Below, piece after piece: positions 36,046 through 44,707 of a DNA stretch of 64,000 nt. Below the pieces are notes generated by a model. It was given only the letters and a program-made list of their open reading frames with translations. It did not search any database and was not told the origin of the DNA. Made by a program: the position numbers and the translations under genes. Numbering within the stretch: position 1 is the first letter of the stretch; every line of letters begins with the position of its first letter. This DNA is from Paenibacillus barcinonensis (GTDB taxonomy: Bacteria > Bacillota > Bacilli > Paenibacillales > Paenibacillaceae): contig NZ_QJSW01000001.1 in NCBI RefSeq assembly GCF_003217495.1, positions 124,001 through 188,000 of the forward strand. The letters run 5' to 3'.

Positions 36046-36909
36046 TTAATAAGGAGCTTCCATCGAAAAACGCCCCATCTTGCCTGCGCGTAACTCCCGC
36101 AAAAACGCCCGCGATGCCTTCTCCAGATCAATACGTCCGCCGCTAATGACACAGCCGCGGATGCGACCAACCTGTTCCATGATAGCAATTACACTGTCAG
36201 AATCGTCTGCATCTCTGGAAAATTCCTGAAGGCCGTATCGTTCCTCAAGCGCATCCCAATAATAACGCATGAGATAACTGATGCCAAAGAACGCAATGTC
36301 CTCTGCATTTAAAATTTCCTCTTTGATGGCACCCGTCACAGCTAGACGGTAGCCGACATTTTGATCTTCAAACTTCGGCCACAGAATGCCGGGTGTATCC
36401 AGCAGCTCCATCTCCTTGCCCACTTTAATCCACTGCTGGCCTTTCGTTACACCTGGACGATCTCCTGTCGCAGCAATGCTGCGTCCAGCCAGCCGATTGA
36501 TTAATGTCGATTTGCCTACGTTTGGAATACCAACAATCAACCCTCGAACAGCACGGGGATTAATGCCTTTTGCCAGTTGACGATCAATCTTCTCTTTCAG
36601 AAGAAGTCTTGCCTGAGCAGGAATATCTTTTACATTTGTACCTGTGGAAGCATCTACAGGAAAAGCAGTTATGCCTTCTTTTTTAAAATATTCAATCCAC
36701 TCTTGCGTCACTTTGGCATCCGCCAAATCCGACTTGTTCAGCAAAATCATACGCGGTTTATCCATCAAAATCTCGTCGATCATCGGATTACGGCTGGAGA
36801 CAGGCAGACGGGCATCCAATAGTTCGATGACCACGTCAATGAGCTTCAACTTGTCCTGAATCTGGCGTCTGGCTCGGGTCATATGACCTGGAAACCATTG
36901 TATCGTCAC
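36046..36909 (-). CDS. rbgA: Ribosome biogenesis GTPase RbgA (YlqF)
   Basis: RbgA is a circularly permuted GTPase needed for late 50S subunit assembly. G4 (LLNKSDLAD) comes before G1 (VGIPNVGKSTLINRL), as expected for the permuted family, then G2/G3 (PGVTKGQQWI; LLDTPGILWP). The N-terminus MTIQWFPGHMTRARRQI is diagnostic. The start is GTG with GAGGTGA upstream; 287 residues. It lies 35 bp after lepB. Confidence 0.96.
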   Translation of the reverse strand: MTIQWFPGHMTRARRQIQDKLKLIDVVIELLDARLPVSSRNPMIDEILMDKPRMILLNKSDLADAKVTQEWIEYFKKEGITAFPVDASTGTNVKDIPAQARLLLKEKIDRQLAKGINPRAVRGLIVGIPNVGKSTLINRLAGRSIAATGDRPGVTKGQQWIKVGKEMELLDTPGILWPKFEDQNVGYRLAVTGAIKEEILNAEDIAFFGISYLMRYYWDALEERYGLQEFSRDADDSDSVIAIMEQVGRIRGCVISGGRIDLEKASRAFLRELRAGKMGRFSMEAPY

Positions 36910-36944
36910 CTTGTCTTCACCTCATTTAATACATACTTTAAATC

Positions 36945-37565
36945 TTAGTGGTTAATCCACTTAATCTCTCCAATTGGCCAGAAAATAACATCGGCACGGC
37001 CAATAATATCTTTCAATGACACATAACCGATCATCCGGCTGTCTGTACTGTTCGGACGGTTGTCTCCCATGACGAACACATGCCCTGGTGGCACCTTGCC
37101 ATCCGGGAATTGTTCATTCGGGAAATCCTTCACGTTATATGTCCCGCCATTCGCCTCGGCTGCATCTATAGCGCCCTGGATATACGTTTCGTTAACCTTC
37201 TGTCCATTAACCGTTACCGTATCTCCCTGTACCTGCACTGTATCCCCAGCTACCGCAATGACACGTTTAATGAAATCCCGACCTTCGGAAGGTACATGGA
37301 AGACGATAACTTCACCACGCTTGGGCTCACGCATATCGTACAGAATTTCATTGACTATGACACGTTCTCCTGTCGAGAAGTTTGGCTGCATGGACGGACC
37401 GTCCACTACGAATGGTTTAAAGAGCAGCCAGCGAATCAGAATGACCAACACCAGTGCAATGACAATGGCTTTCAGCCATTCGACAATTTCATTTTTCGCT
37501 TTTTTGGATCGATTATTTTTTTCTTCGGCAGGAATGCCCTGGTCCTGTTGAACTTCTTGTTCCAT
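36945..37565 (-). CDS. lepB: Type I signal peptidase
   Basis: LepB/SipS-type peptidase removes signal peptides of exported proteins. A charged Gln/Glu/Lys-rich N-terminus precedes one membrane anchor (about 30-50). The catalytic Ser lies in VVDGPSMQPNF and the catalytic Lys in RDFIKRVIAVAGD. GHVFVMGDNRPNSTDSR is the conserved box near the C-terminus. The 206 residues and single membrane segment match the Bacillus Sip type. It is cotranscribed with rbgA. Confidence 0.96.
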   Translation of the reverse strand: MEQEVQQDQGIPAEEKNNRSKKAKNEIVEWLKAIVIALVLVILIRWLLFKPFVVDGPSMQPNFSTGERVIVNEILYDMREPKRGEVIVFHVPSEGRDFIKRVIAVAGDTVQVQGDTVTVNGQKVNETYIQGAIDAAEANGGTYNVKDFPNEQFPDGKVPPGHVFVMGDNRPNSTDSRMIGYVSLKDIIGRADVIFWPIGEIKWINH

Positions 37566-37821
37566 ATCAAGATCTTCCTCTCTTCACAGTACATGTTTAT
37601 AGCAGTATACATCCAGTCTTTTGCCGTATCCCAGCATTACGCATATAGAAGGCAAAACACTCAACTCAGTTATGTAATTCTTGCAGCCAAGCATTACAGT
37701 ACATTCAACCACAATTTTAAATGCCTTTGATAACTGATGTCCAATCCTCCCGGACTTTGCGCCGCATATCCGCCATACCATTTTACTCGGAAGTGTACCT
37801 CCGGTTCAACTTTTCCCGGAC
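37566..37821. other. Spacer between rplS and lepB
   Basis: Together with the rplS terminator this is about 300 bp without a gene. It should contain the lepB promoter, since the terminator precedes it, but no candidate with both boxes at good spacing was found. Confidence 0.35.
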
Positions 37822-37852
37822 AAAAACGAAAAGGGCTTGTCTCCAAGCCCTT
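37822..37852 (-). terminator. Intrinsic terminator of rplS
   Basis: AAGGGCTTG (37831-37839) and CAAGCCCTT (37844-37852) form a perfect 9-bp stem, followed on the minus strand by TTCGTTTTTG. It lies 17 bp after the rplS stop. Confidence 0.92.
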
Positions 37853-37868
37853 CCCGGTATCCGTTATA

Positions 37869-38210
37869 TTAACGAATTTCTTTAATTCTCGCTGCTTTAC
37901 CGCGTAGTTCACGAAGATAATAAAGCTTCGCACGACGCACTTTACCACGGCGAGCCACTTCGATTTTCTCGATTTTAGGGGAATGAAGCGGGAAAGCTCT
38001 TTCCACACCTACACCGTAAGAAATTTTACGAACTGTAAAAGTCTCACTGATTCCACCACCACGACGTTTAATCACAACACCTTCGAACAATTGGATACGC
38101 TCACGAGTTCCCTCGATTACCTTAACGTGCACTTTCAAAGTGTCACCAGGACGAAAACTCGGAATATCTTTACGAAGTTGTTCTTGTGTAATCGCTTGAA
38201 CGATATTCAT
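37869..38210 (-). CDS. rplS: 50S ribosomal protein L19
   Basis: L19 sits at the 30S-50S interface. The 113-residue protein shows the family blocks [47 protein letters not shown] and [32 protein letters not shown]. It has its own promoter, leader and terminator here. trmD, its usual upstream neighbour, is separated by a plus-strand deacetylase gene. Confidence 0.98.
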   Translation of the reverse strand: MNIVQAITQEQLRKDIPSFRPGDTLKVHVKVIEGTRERIQLFEGVVIKRRGGGISETFTVRKISYGVGVERAFPLHSPKIEKIEVARRGKVRRAKLYYLRELRGKAARIKEIR

Positions 38211-38229
38211 CTATGACTCCCTCCTTCCG

Positions 38230-38296
38230 TACAGGCGTTCATACTTCTTCCAGAGATCACCTTGTCTCCTTCATTATCCATAGAGGACCGCCGTAT
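38230..38296 (-). promoter_or_regulatory. Candidate L19 (rplS) leader RNA
   Basis: Upstream of rplS the minus strand reads ATACGGCGGTCC (38296-38285), then a small stem GGAGA...TCTCT around CAAGGTGA, then TGAACGCCTGTA (38241-38230). The outer arms can pair (UACGG-CG with CGCCUGUA, one bulge). This two-stem layout upstream of rplS fits the L19 protein-binding autoregulatory leader known in Bacillota. No covariance search was run. Confidence 0.55.
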
Positions 38297-38312
38297 TCCA
38301 CACAACAGAATT

Positions 38313-38341
38313 ATTATATCATGCAGCATACCAAAACACAA
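38313..38341 (-). promoter_or_regulatory. Strong SigA promoter of rplS
   Basis: On the minus strand TTGTGT (38341-38336), 17 bases, TATAAT (38318-38313), with a TGA just before it giving an extended -10. The leader described above starts about 10 bases downstream. Confidence 0.8.
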
Positions 38342-38501
38342 GAAATATTAAACAGTAATTTGCAGAAGCGTAGCAGACTTTGCTCTGGACAACTTCCATA
38401 ATTTAATACATACGATTTAAAAAACGCCCTGCTTCCTATAATAACTGTAGAAGTGGATTTCTATCCGATATAAAAGTCAACCTCTGAGCCGGATAAAATA
38501 A

Positions 38502-38528
38502 TGTAACTTTCCGACATAGAAGATCGTC
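38502..38528 (+). promoter_or_regulatory. ECF sigma (SigX-type) promoter of the deacetylase gene
   Basis: TGTAAC (38502-38507), exactly 17 bases, CGTC (38525-38528). This equals the SigX consensus TGtAAC-N17-CGwC of B. subtilis ECF sigma factors. An inverted repeat ACATAGA/TCTAT-C-ATGT overlaps the -10 region. The gene begins 84 bp downstream; no SigA promoter was seen. Confidence 0.6.
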
Positions 38529-38611
38529 TATCATGTAGTAAAAGACTCGTTTCGCGAGCAGCTTATACTCATTACAGACATAGATGAATGTTAAAGGAGA
38601 AACAGAGAAAC

Positions 38612-39559
38612 ATGAAGTACACGAAAAAAATTCTACTTATCGCCGTTGCACTGCTCACATGCACCATTACTCTATACGCATATGCTGTCAACCATCCAAC
38701 GAACGCGTTATCCCACAAAGCCTGCTCGTCCTGGAATGTCGTACAGCGCAAAATGTTCACCTTATCTCACCCTGACTTTTCCATGCGCTCCAAGCTCGAT
38801 CGCTCAAGCTTTGTTATCAAACCAGGCACGGCAAAGGAAGTTCCGGTACTCATGTATCATTATGTTACCCCACGCTTGGACAATCACGAGCCTCACAATA
38901 AATCAATCATTGATCTGGACTCGTTTGAAGAGAATATGAAGTACCTATACGATAACGGATACAGAACAGTCACTCTCGCCCAGCTTGAAAAGTATGTTAA
39001 CGGTGAGATTTCTTTGCCTGAGAAATCGTTTGTAATCACCTTTGACGACGGGTATCAGAACAATTATACATTAGCTTATCCCGTGCTTAAAAAATATCAT
39101 TTCCATGCTTCGCTCTTTGTGATTGGAAGTCGAATTCCGTCGAAGCCGGTAAAGTTTGATCCACGCAAAAAAAGCGATATTTCCTGGCCTGAGATGAAGG
39201 CCGGAAGTGATGTATTTGAATACAACAGTCACACGTACGACCTGCATCATAAAGGCTATATGGTGTGTGGAGATGATCTGCCCGTCACACTGGACACGAG
39301 CCTGCTGGACCACGATATTGAGCGGATCAAACAAATCGGTATCAATACACCTTATATCGCATATCCGTATGGATACTTTAGCGAACAGATGATATACAAG
39401 CTGCACCAGCACGGATATCGTATGGGATTCACCGTTCGCCCCGGATTCGTTCATCCCGGCGATTCCCCTATGGTTTTACCACGCTTGACGGTCACAAGTG
39501 ATACCGATATGGCAACCTTGCTGCGTACAGGCTCCAATATCCTAAGTGAGAAGCCATAG
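38612..39559 (+). CDS. Polysaccharide deacetylase (NodB/CE4 family), membrane-anchored or secreted
   Basis: A CE4 esterase that likely removes N-acetyl groups from peptidoglycan or another envelope glycan. MKYTKKILLIAVALLTCTI forms a signal peptide or anchor with a possible cleavage after AYA. The CE4 domain starts VPVLMYHYVTPRLD. Metal and catalytic motifs are FVITFDDGYQNNY (D, D) and YNSHTYDLHH (S-H-T-x3-H). PYIAYPYGYFSEQM and GMGFTVRPG-like ends follow. The ATG at 38612 has AAAGGAG about 11-12 bases upstream; ATG 38588 has none. It is inverted between rplS and trmD. Confidence 0.92.
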   Translation: MKYTKKILLIAVALLTCTITLYAYAVNHPTNALSHKACSSWNVVQRKMFTLSHPDFSMRSKLDRSSFVIKPGTAKEVPVLMYHYVTPRLDNHEPHNKSIIDLDSFEENMKYLYDNGYRTVTLAQLEKYVNGEISLPEKSFVITFDDGYQNNYTLAYPVLKKYHFHASLFVIGSRIPSKPVKFDPRKKSDISWPEMKAGSDVFEYNSHTYDLHHKGYMVCGDDLPVTLDTSLLDHDIERIKQIGINTPYIAYPYGYFSEQMIYKLHQHGYRMGFTVRPGFVHPGDSPMVLPRLTVTSDTDMATLLRTGSNILSEKP

Positions 39560-39609
39560 AAGCATATTAGCTTGCCTCCCAAGTTACAGCTCACCCTTCC
39601 CACCTCATC

Positions 39610-39655
39610 AAAAAAGCCGATGGAGACAGCACTTAGCTGTCCTCTCGGCTTTTTC
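39610..39655. terminator. Bidirectional terminator between the deacetylase gene and trmD
   Basis: AAAAAGCCGA (39611-39620) pairs with TCGGCTTTTT (39645-39654), with inner stem ACAGC/GCTGT. A and T runs on both sides serve the two converging genes. Confidence 0.9.
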
Positions 39656-39694
39656 TTTCTTCCGATCAATATCATTTGCTCTACATCTTTTACA

Positions 39695-40456
39695 TTATTT
39701 CTTCTCACGTTCAGCCTTATACTGTTCGAGCCATTTGCGTTCCTTATCGGTCAGCTCTGCCGTCTTCAGTAACTCAGGTCTGCGCTCCAGCGTACGAATC
39801 AGCGACTGTTCTCTACGCCAAGCCTCAATATTCAAATGATGGCCCGATAGAAGCATATCAGGTACCTTCATACCTCTAAACTCAGGTGGACGCGTGTAAT
39901 GAGGATACTCAAGCAGGCCTGTACTGAATGAATCTGTTACCGCACTTGTCTCGTTCCCCAGCACGCCCGGAATCAGCCGCACAATGCTATCAATGGCTAC
40001 CATGGCAGGAAGCTCGCCGCCAGTAAGCACATAATCGCCAATCGACAATTCATCCGTAACCAGAAATTCTCGGATTCGCTCATCGTACCCCTCGTAATGA
40101 CCACAGATAAAGATCAGATGATCCTCCTGAACGAGCTCCTCCGCCTTCTTCTGTGTAAATGTTTCCCCCTGCGGACACATCAAAATAATCCGTGGAGCTT
40201 TCATCGCCGCTGCGGCTTCTCCACGTTGCCCCAGTACATCTTCTACCGCAGCAAAGATTGGATCAGGCTTGAGCACCATGCCTCCACCTCCGCCATAAGG
40301 CGCATCATCCACAGTATTATGTTTATTGGTTGCATAATTGCGGAAATTGGTCGCGCCAAGCGAAACAAGCCCTTTGGCCTGCGCTTTACCCAAAATGCTC
40401 GTACCGAATACGCCGTCGAACATTTCGGGAAATAACGTTAAAACATCCACCTTCAT
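39695..40456 (-). CDS. trmD: tRNA (guanine-N1-)-methyltransferase TrmD
   Basis: TrmD methylates G37 of tRNAs with G36, preventing frameshifts. The N-terminus [25 protein letters not shown] is typical. The SPOUT knot region contains [15 protein letters not shown] and [39 protein letters not shown] marks the C-terminal domain. It has 253 residues and starts 1 bp after the rimM stop. Confidence 0.97.
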   Translation of the reverse strand: MKVDVLTLFPEMFDGVFGTSILGKAQAKGLVSLGATNFRNYATNKHNTVDDAPYGGGGGMVLKPDPIFAAVEDVLGQRGEAAAAMKAPRIILMCPQGETFTQKKAEELVQEDHLIFICGHYEGYDERIREFLVTDELSIGDYVLTGGELPAMVAIDSIVRLIPGVLGNETSAVTDSFSTGLLEYPHYTRPPEFRGMKVPDMLLSGHHLNIEAWRREQSLIRTLERRPELLKTAELTDKERKWLEQYKAEREKK

Positions 40457-40457
40457 G

Positions 40458-40970
40458 TTACAGCAGTCCTTCCATCAGGTGAATCTTGACCTGCTTTTGT
40501 TCCACATCCACATCCAGTACAACATCATCAATAACCGGAATCAGCACTTCTTTGCCTGCCGGCGTTTTGACAACCCATACGTCATTGGCGCCTGGTGTTA
40601 GAATTTCCGTAATGCTACCAAGGGTTTCCCCGTCTTCTGTAATAACGGCACATCCCACGATCTGATGGAAGTAATACTCACCCTCCTCCAGTTCAGCAAG
40701 GTTTTCCTTGGATACCTTCGCTATGCCGCCTTTGAACTTTTCCACTTCGTTAATGTTGCCGTATTCTTTCAGGCGAACAATATACATATTTTTATGCAAA
40801 CGCGCAGATTCCACCGTAACCGGCACCGGACGGTTATCCGAAGTAAACAGAAACAGCTCGGCATTTTTAGCAAAACGAACCTCAGGAAAATCAGTCAATG
40901 GCATGATTCTCAGCTCGCCGCGAATCCCGTGTGTATTTACAATTTTACCTACATTCATAAACTCTGCCAT
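40458..40970 (-). CDS. rimM: Ribosome maturation factor RimM
   Basis: RimM binds S19 and helps mature the 30S head. It has an N-terminal beta-barrel ([30 protein letters not shown]) and a PRC-barrel C-domain ([37 protein letters not shown]). It has 170 residues and is cotranscribed with trmD. In contrast to the usual rpsP-khpA-rimM-trmD run, a 301-bp spacer with a hairpin separates it from khpA. Confidence 0.96.
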   Translation of the reverse strand: MAEFMNVGKIVNTHGIRGELRIMPLTDFPEVRFAKNAELFLFTSDNRPVPVTVESARLHKNMYIVRLKEYGNINEVEKFKGGIAKVSKENLAELEEGEYYFHQIVGCAVITEDGETLGSITEILTPGANDVWVVKTPAGKEVLIPVIDDVVLDVDVEQKQVKIHLMEGLL

Positions 40971-41081
40971 ACAATCCTCCTACGGTATTCAATCAAAATA
41001 AACAGGTACTTCGACTCTCATACGGCCGTTCCGGCGACGGTTCGTTCTTCCGATCGCTGTTACCCCCTCATTTTTTGAACT

Positions 41082-41110
41082 ATTATAAAAGGTGAAAATG
41101 AGGTGATAAA
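41082..41110 (-). promoter_or_regulatory. Possible promoter of rimM-trmD
   Basis: On the minus strand TTTATC (41110-41105), 17 bases, TATAAT (41087-41082). The -10 is perfect but the -35 is poor. The leader to rimM would be about 105 nt. The rest of the 301-bp spacer (40971-41271) shows only the hairpin at 41227-41264. Confidence 0.4.
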
Positions 41111-41226
41111 GGCGAACGCTAACGCTTCTCCAGAATCGATTCCGTCCCCTGCACTACTCCGAAGTAACTCATACCACAAAATATTTTAATTCAATAACTA
41201 ATCCAACATATTAAGTTCAGCATGCA

Positions 41227-41264
41227 CGAAAAGGGGCTAGGACATGCATCCTAACCCCCTTTCG
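41227..41264 (-). terminator. Strong hairpin after khpA, without a clear U-tract
   Basis: CGAAAAGGGGCTAGGA (41227-41242) pairs with TCCTAACCCCCTTTCG (41249-41264): 16 bp with two G-U wobbles on the minus strand. It begins 8 bp after the khpA stop. The following bases (TGCATGCTG) are not U-rich, so termination may be partial. Confidence 0.55.
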
Positions 41265-41271
41265 TATATCT

Positions 41272-41502
41272 TTAAGATATGATATCTACGGTGACCCGTT
41301 TATCCATCTTAACTGCTGCTGATGTGACGACCGTACGAAGAGATTTTGCGATTCGTCCCTGTTTGCCAATCACCTTTCCGACATCGTCGGGATGAACCGT
41401 CAACTCATAAACGACAAGCCGGTCTTTCTCAACCGTCCGAACCGCCACATCTTCCGGATGATCGACCAAAGCCTTAGCAATTATGCTTACTAATTCTTCC
41501 AT
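41272..41502 (-). CDS. khpA: KH-domain RNA-binding protein KhpA (YlqC)
   Basis: A 76-residue single KH domain protein; KhpA partners with KhpB/Jag in RNA binding and cell elongation control in Bacillota. The GxxG loop is in VIGKQGRIAKSLRTVV. There is no other domain. It follows rpsP by 23 bp, as in most Bacillota. Confidence 0.94.
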   Translation of the reverse strand: MEELVSIIAKALVDHPEDVAVRTVEKDRLVVYELTVHPDDVGKVIGKQGRIAKSLRTVVTSAAVKMDKRVTVDIIS

Positions 41503-41525
41503 AGATGACCCTCCGAATCAGCACC

Positions 41526-41798
41526 TTATTTAGATAATTTAGACTCGTGGAATTTCTTCATCACGCCCGCTTTGCTCAGCAAGTTGCGGACAGTGTCGGA
41601 TGCTTGCGCACCGTTTTGAAGCCATTGCAATGCTTTATCTTCATCGATCTTAACAACAGCCGGTTGTTCAACCGGGTTGTAGTAACCGATCTCCTCGATA
41701 AAACGACCGTCACGTGGGGAACGGGAATCCGATACCACTACGCGGTAGAAAGGAGCTTTGTGAGCACCCATACGTTTCAGACGAATACGAACTGCCAT
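41526..41798 (-). CDS. rpsP: 30S ribosomal protein S16
   Basis: S16 stabilises 16S rRNA folding. [19 protein letters not shown] and [20 protein letters not shown] are diagnostic. The ATG at 41798 has AAGGAGGTG nine bases upstream; the open frame to 41819 is only the ribosome-site region. It has 90 residues and lies between ffh and khpA. Confidence 0.98.
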   Translation of the reverse strand: MAVRIRLKRMGAHKAPFYRVVVSDSRSPRDGRFIEEIGYYNPVEQPAVVKIDEDKALQWLQNGAQASDTVRNLLSKAGVMKKFHESKLSK

Positions 41799-41852
41799 TT
41801 GAAAATTCACCTCCTTCAATGAAATCTGGTTATCATGTAAACTGCTTTTTAA

Positions 41853-43229
41853 TCAACGGAAAGGAAATTTCATTCCTTTGCCAAGACCTTTGAGCTGCTT
41901 CATCGCTTTGTTTTTACCGCCCTTAGGGCCCATCATATCCGAGAACTGCTTCATCATGCGGCGCATTTCATCAAATTGTTTGATGAGACGATTCACCTCT
42001 GCGAGCGTTGTTCCGCTTCCGGTAGCAATCCGCTTCCGGCGGCTGTGGTTGATCATATCCGGGTTACGTTTCTCTTCGGTTGTCATGGAATATACAATCG
42101 CTTCGATTCGGCCCATCTGTTTGTCATCCACCTTCAGGTCCTTCGCTTGTTTCATCTTGCCCATACCCGGAATCATATCCATGATCTGGTCAATCGGTCC
42201 AAGCTTTTTCACCTGATCCATCTGCTCAAGGAAATCTTCGAACGTAAATTCAGCATTACGCATCTTACGTTCCATTTCCTTCGCTTTCTCGGTATCAATA
42301 TTGGACTGTGCCTTCTCGATCAGAGACAGCATATCCCCCATACCAAGAATCCGGGAAGCCATACGTTCCGGGTGGAATGGCTCGAGTGCATCCAGCTTTT
42401 CTCCCAGAGAAGCAAACTTGATCGGGCAGCCTGTGACTGCTTTGACAGACAACGCCGCACCACCGCGTGTATCACCATCCAGCTTTGTCAGCACAACCCC
42501 TGTCAGATCAAGCTGCTGGTTAAAGTGTTCTGCCACGTTAACTGCGTCCTGACCCGTCATACTATCAACAACCAGCAACACTTCATCCGGATTCACAACA
42601 CTGTGAATCTGGCGCAGCTCTTCCATCAGCTCTTCATCGACATGCAGACGTCCTGCCGTATCAACGATGACATAATCATTGCCGTTATCTTTGGCATGCT
42701 GCAGACCCTGGCGAGCAATCTCTACCGGGCTTGTCTGATCACCAAGTGTGAATACCGGCGCATTCAGCTGTTCTCCGAGCACCTGCAGCTGCTTGATTGC
42801 AGCTGGACGATAAATATCGCCGGCCACAAGCAAAGGTCTGCTGTTTTGCTTTTGCAACATCTTTGCCAGTTTACCAGACGTTGTTGTTTTACCGGCACCT
42901 TGTAAGCCGACCATCATAATGACTGTAGGGGGTTTATTTGACTTGGCCAGCTTGGCCTGACTTCCACCCATGAGCTCCGTCAGCTCTTTGTTAACAATGT
43001 CAATGATGACCATTCCGGGCGTGAAGCTATCCATTACTTCTTTGCCAATAGCCTTCTCTTTCACTTTGGCGATGAATTCCTTGACCACTTTGAAGTTTAC
43101 ATCCGCTTCAAGCAATGCCAGACGCACTTCACGCATCGCTTCGGCAACGTCCTCATCAGACACCTTGCCTTTGCCGCGCAGCTTGCTGAACACATTCTGC
43201 AATCGGGTCGTTAATCCTTCAAATGCCAT
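41853..43229 (-). CDS. ffh: Signal recognition particle protein Ffh (SRP54)
   Basis: Ffh is the SRP GTPase that targets nascent membrane proteins with 4.5S/6S RNA. N domain MAFEGLTTRLQNVFSKLRGKG; G1 MVGLQGAGKTTTSGKLA; IVDTAGRLHVDEELM; TKLDGDTRGGAALS. The Met-rich M domain ends in MMKQFSDMMGPKGG and a basic tail. It has 458 residues. It stands between ylxM and rpsP with its partner ftsY nearby. Confidence 0.98.
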   Translation of the reverse strand: MAFEGLTTRLQNVFSKLRGKGKVSDEDVAEAMREVRLALLEADVNFKVVKEFIAKVKEKAIGKEVMDSFTPGMVIIDIVNKELTELMGGSQAKLAKSNKPPTVIMMVGLQGAGKTTTSGKLAKMLQKQNSRPLLVAGDIYRPAAIKQLQVLGEQLNAPVFTLGDQTSPVEIARQGLQHAKDNGNDYVIVDTAGRLHVDEELMEELRQIHSVVNPDEVLLVVDSMTGQDAVNVAEHFNQQLDLTGVVLTKLDGDTRGGAALSVKAVTGCPIKFASLGEKLDALEPFHPERMASRILGMGDMLSLIEKAQSNIDTEKAKEMERKMRNAEFTFEDFLEQMDQVKKLGPIDQIMDMIPGMGKMKQAKDLKVDDKQMGRIEAIVYSMTTEEKRNPDMINHSRRKRIATGSGTTLAEVNRLIKQFDEMRRMMKQFSDMMGPKGGKNKAMKQLKGLGKGMKFPFR

Positions 43230-43294
43230 GATCCCACCTCCTTTAAGCTTACATACGTTTGTCGAATCGTCTCGTCACAATCCATGTGCAACGG

Positions 43295-43645
43295 TTATTC
43301 ACCCAATTGTGCAACGAGATCGTGTATTGGTTTGTTGTTATCCATCGTAACGCCAGCGCGTTCCAATGCTTGTTGTAACTCTTCAAGGCAGCGGCTGCGT
43401 CTATCATACTTCTCCAGCAAGCCCAGCTTGCTTTCGTAGTTTTCCAGCACTTGCTCAGCACGCTTGATATGTTCGTATACCGCCTGGCGGCTGATCTCAA
43501 ACTCGGCTGCGATCTCGCCAAGTGAAAAATCATCATGAAAGTAATATTTCAAAAAGGTTTGCTGCTTTTCTGTAAGCAGCGATTCGTAAAACGCAAACAG
43601 CAAGTTAATCCGGTTTGTCTTCTCAAGCCGGTTTTCTTGACTCAT
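43295..43645 (-). CDS. ylxM: YlxM family sigma-like HTH protein (UPF0122)
   Basis: A 116-residue protein with a sigma-70 region-4-like helix-turn-helix (EKQQTFLKYYFHDDFSLGEIAAEFEISRQAVYEHIKRAE). YlxM proteins are almost always encoded just upstream of ffh and can stimulate SRP; DNA binding is not established. GGGAGTG precedes the ATG. It is the first gene after a near-consensus promoter. Confidence 0.93.
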   Translation of the reverse strand: MSQENRLEKTNRINLLFAFYESLLTEKQQTFLKYYFHDDFSLGEIAAEFEISRQAVYEHIKRAEQVLENYESKLGLLEKYDRRSRCLEELQQALERAGVTMDNNKPIHDLVAQLGE

Positions 43646-43700
43646 ATCGGGGCACTCCCTTCGTCAAGGAAAAACACTTTACACTCTTGCAACGTTCCTA

Positions 43701-43729
43701 ATAATACCTAAAACTAAACAGGATGTCAA
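43701..43729 (-). promoter_or_regulatory. Consensus SigA promoter of ylxM-ffh-rpsP-khpA
   Basis: On the minus strand TTGACA (43729-43724), 17 bases, TATTAT (43706-43701). The ylxM ATG is 56 bp downstream. It is one of the strongest promoters in the window, as expected for SRP and ribosomal genes. Confidence 0.88.
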
Positions 43730-43862
43730 GCAAAAATACTTGTCACAATAAAAAGAGTAGCCATTCCGGGTTATCAACGGGCTTAAACGCCGTTAGCAGG
43801 CCTTTTCTAAGTCCATTTTCACACGTTAGGCATTCTGTTATTTGTCTTTAATACCCTGCCTA

Positions 43863-43906
43863 AAAAACAAAAAACGAAACGACTCGATATAACGAGGCGA
43901 TTCGTT
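43863..43906 (-). terminator. Intrinsic terminator of the trhA-type gene
   Basis: AACGAAACGACTCG (43873-43886) pairs with CGAGGCGATTCGTT (43893-43906) with two internal mismatches. TTTTTTGTTTTTTA follows on the minus strand. It begins 6 bp after the stop codon. Confidence 0.88.
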
Positions 43907-43912
43907 AGACGT

Positions 43913-44560
43913 TTAGCGAAGTGGAGTCAGATAGATCAACACGGCAAAGAAGTGAAGAATGCTGCCTGCCAGCACAAACAAATGCCAGATCGCATGGTGG
44001 AATGGAAATCCTCTCCATACATAGAACAGTGTGCCCAGCGTATACATCAGTCCTCCTGCAACCAGCAGCACGATGCCCCCCGTTGGAATGACTGCTATAA
44101 GCGGATTCCAGGCTACAACAATCAGCCAACCCATCGCGATGTAAAAAATGGTGGACATGAACAAAAACTTCTTCGTGAAGAAGGCTTTGAAGATCACCCC
44201 GGCGAGAGCAATGCCCCAGATGATGCCAAATAGTGTCCAGCCCAGCGTTCCACGCACAGCAATGAACAAAAACGGCGTGTATGTGCCTGCGATAAACAAA
44301 TATATGGAGGAGTGGTCAAAAAACTCAAACAAATCCTTCGCTTTTCCCTCTTTAAGCGCGTGAACCAGTGTTGAATTCGTATACAGCAACAGCATCGTAA
44401 TGCCATAAATCGTAAAACTGACCACATGCCAGGCGGTGCCTTTCATACTGGAAAATACAATTAACAGCACCAAAGCAGCTACACTCAGCGCTGCACCAAT
44501 GCCATGTGTTACTGCATTAGCAACCTCTTCACGACGGGAGTAGGTATAGGTATTGGCCAT
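43913..44560 (-). CDS. trhA: TrhA/hemolysin III (PAQR) family membrane protein
   Basis: A seven-helix membrane protein of the PAQR/hemolysin III family, linked in bacteria to membrane lipid homeostasis. Conserved His/Asp motifs are EEVANAVTHGIGAAL (first helix), FFDHSSIYLFIAGTYTP and HAIWHLFVLAGSILHFF (last helix), matching the metal-site pattern of the family. The ATG at 44560 has AAGGAAGG five bases upstream; a frame to 44605 is unsupported. It has 215 residues, its own terminator, and is an extra gene between ftsY and ylxM relative to B. subtilis. Confidence 0.93.
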   Translation of the reverse strand: MANTYTYSRREEVANAVTHGIGAALSVAALVLLIVFSSMKGTAWHVVSFTIYGITMLLLYTNSTLVHALKEGKAKDLFEFFDHSSIYLFIAGTYTPFLFIAVRGTLGWTLFGIIWGIALAGVIFKAFFTKKFLFMSTIFYIAMGWLIVVAWNPLIAVIPTGGIVLLVAGGLMYTLGTLFYVWRGFPFHHAIWHLFVLAGSILHFFAVLIYLTPLR

Positions 44561-44707
44561 ATCTGCCTTCCTTTCTAACCCATTACTATCTCGGTTACTT
44601 CTCATTATACACGTATTGCCGATGACAATACACGTGAGCTATCACATGATGCAACGGCAATACGGTGAACATTCTGTATTTGATTCAACGTGCTATCAGA
44701 TGCTGCT

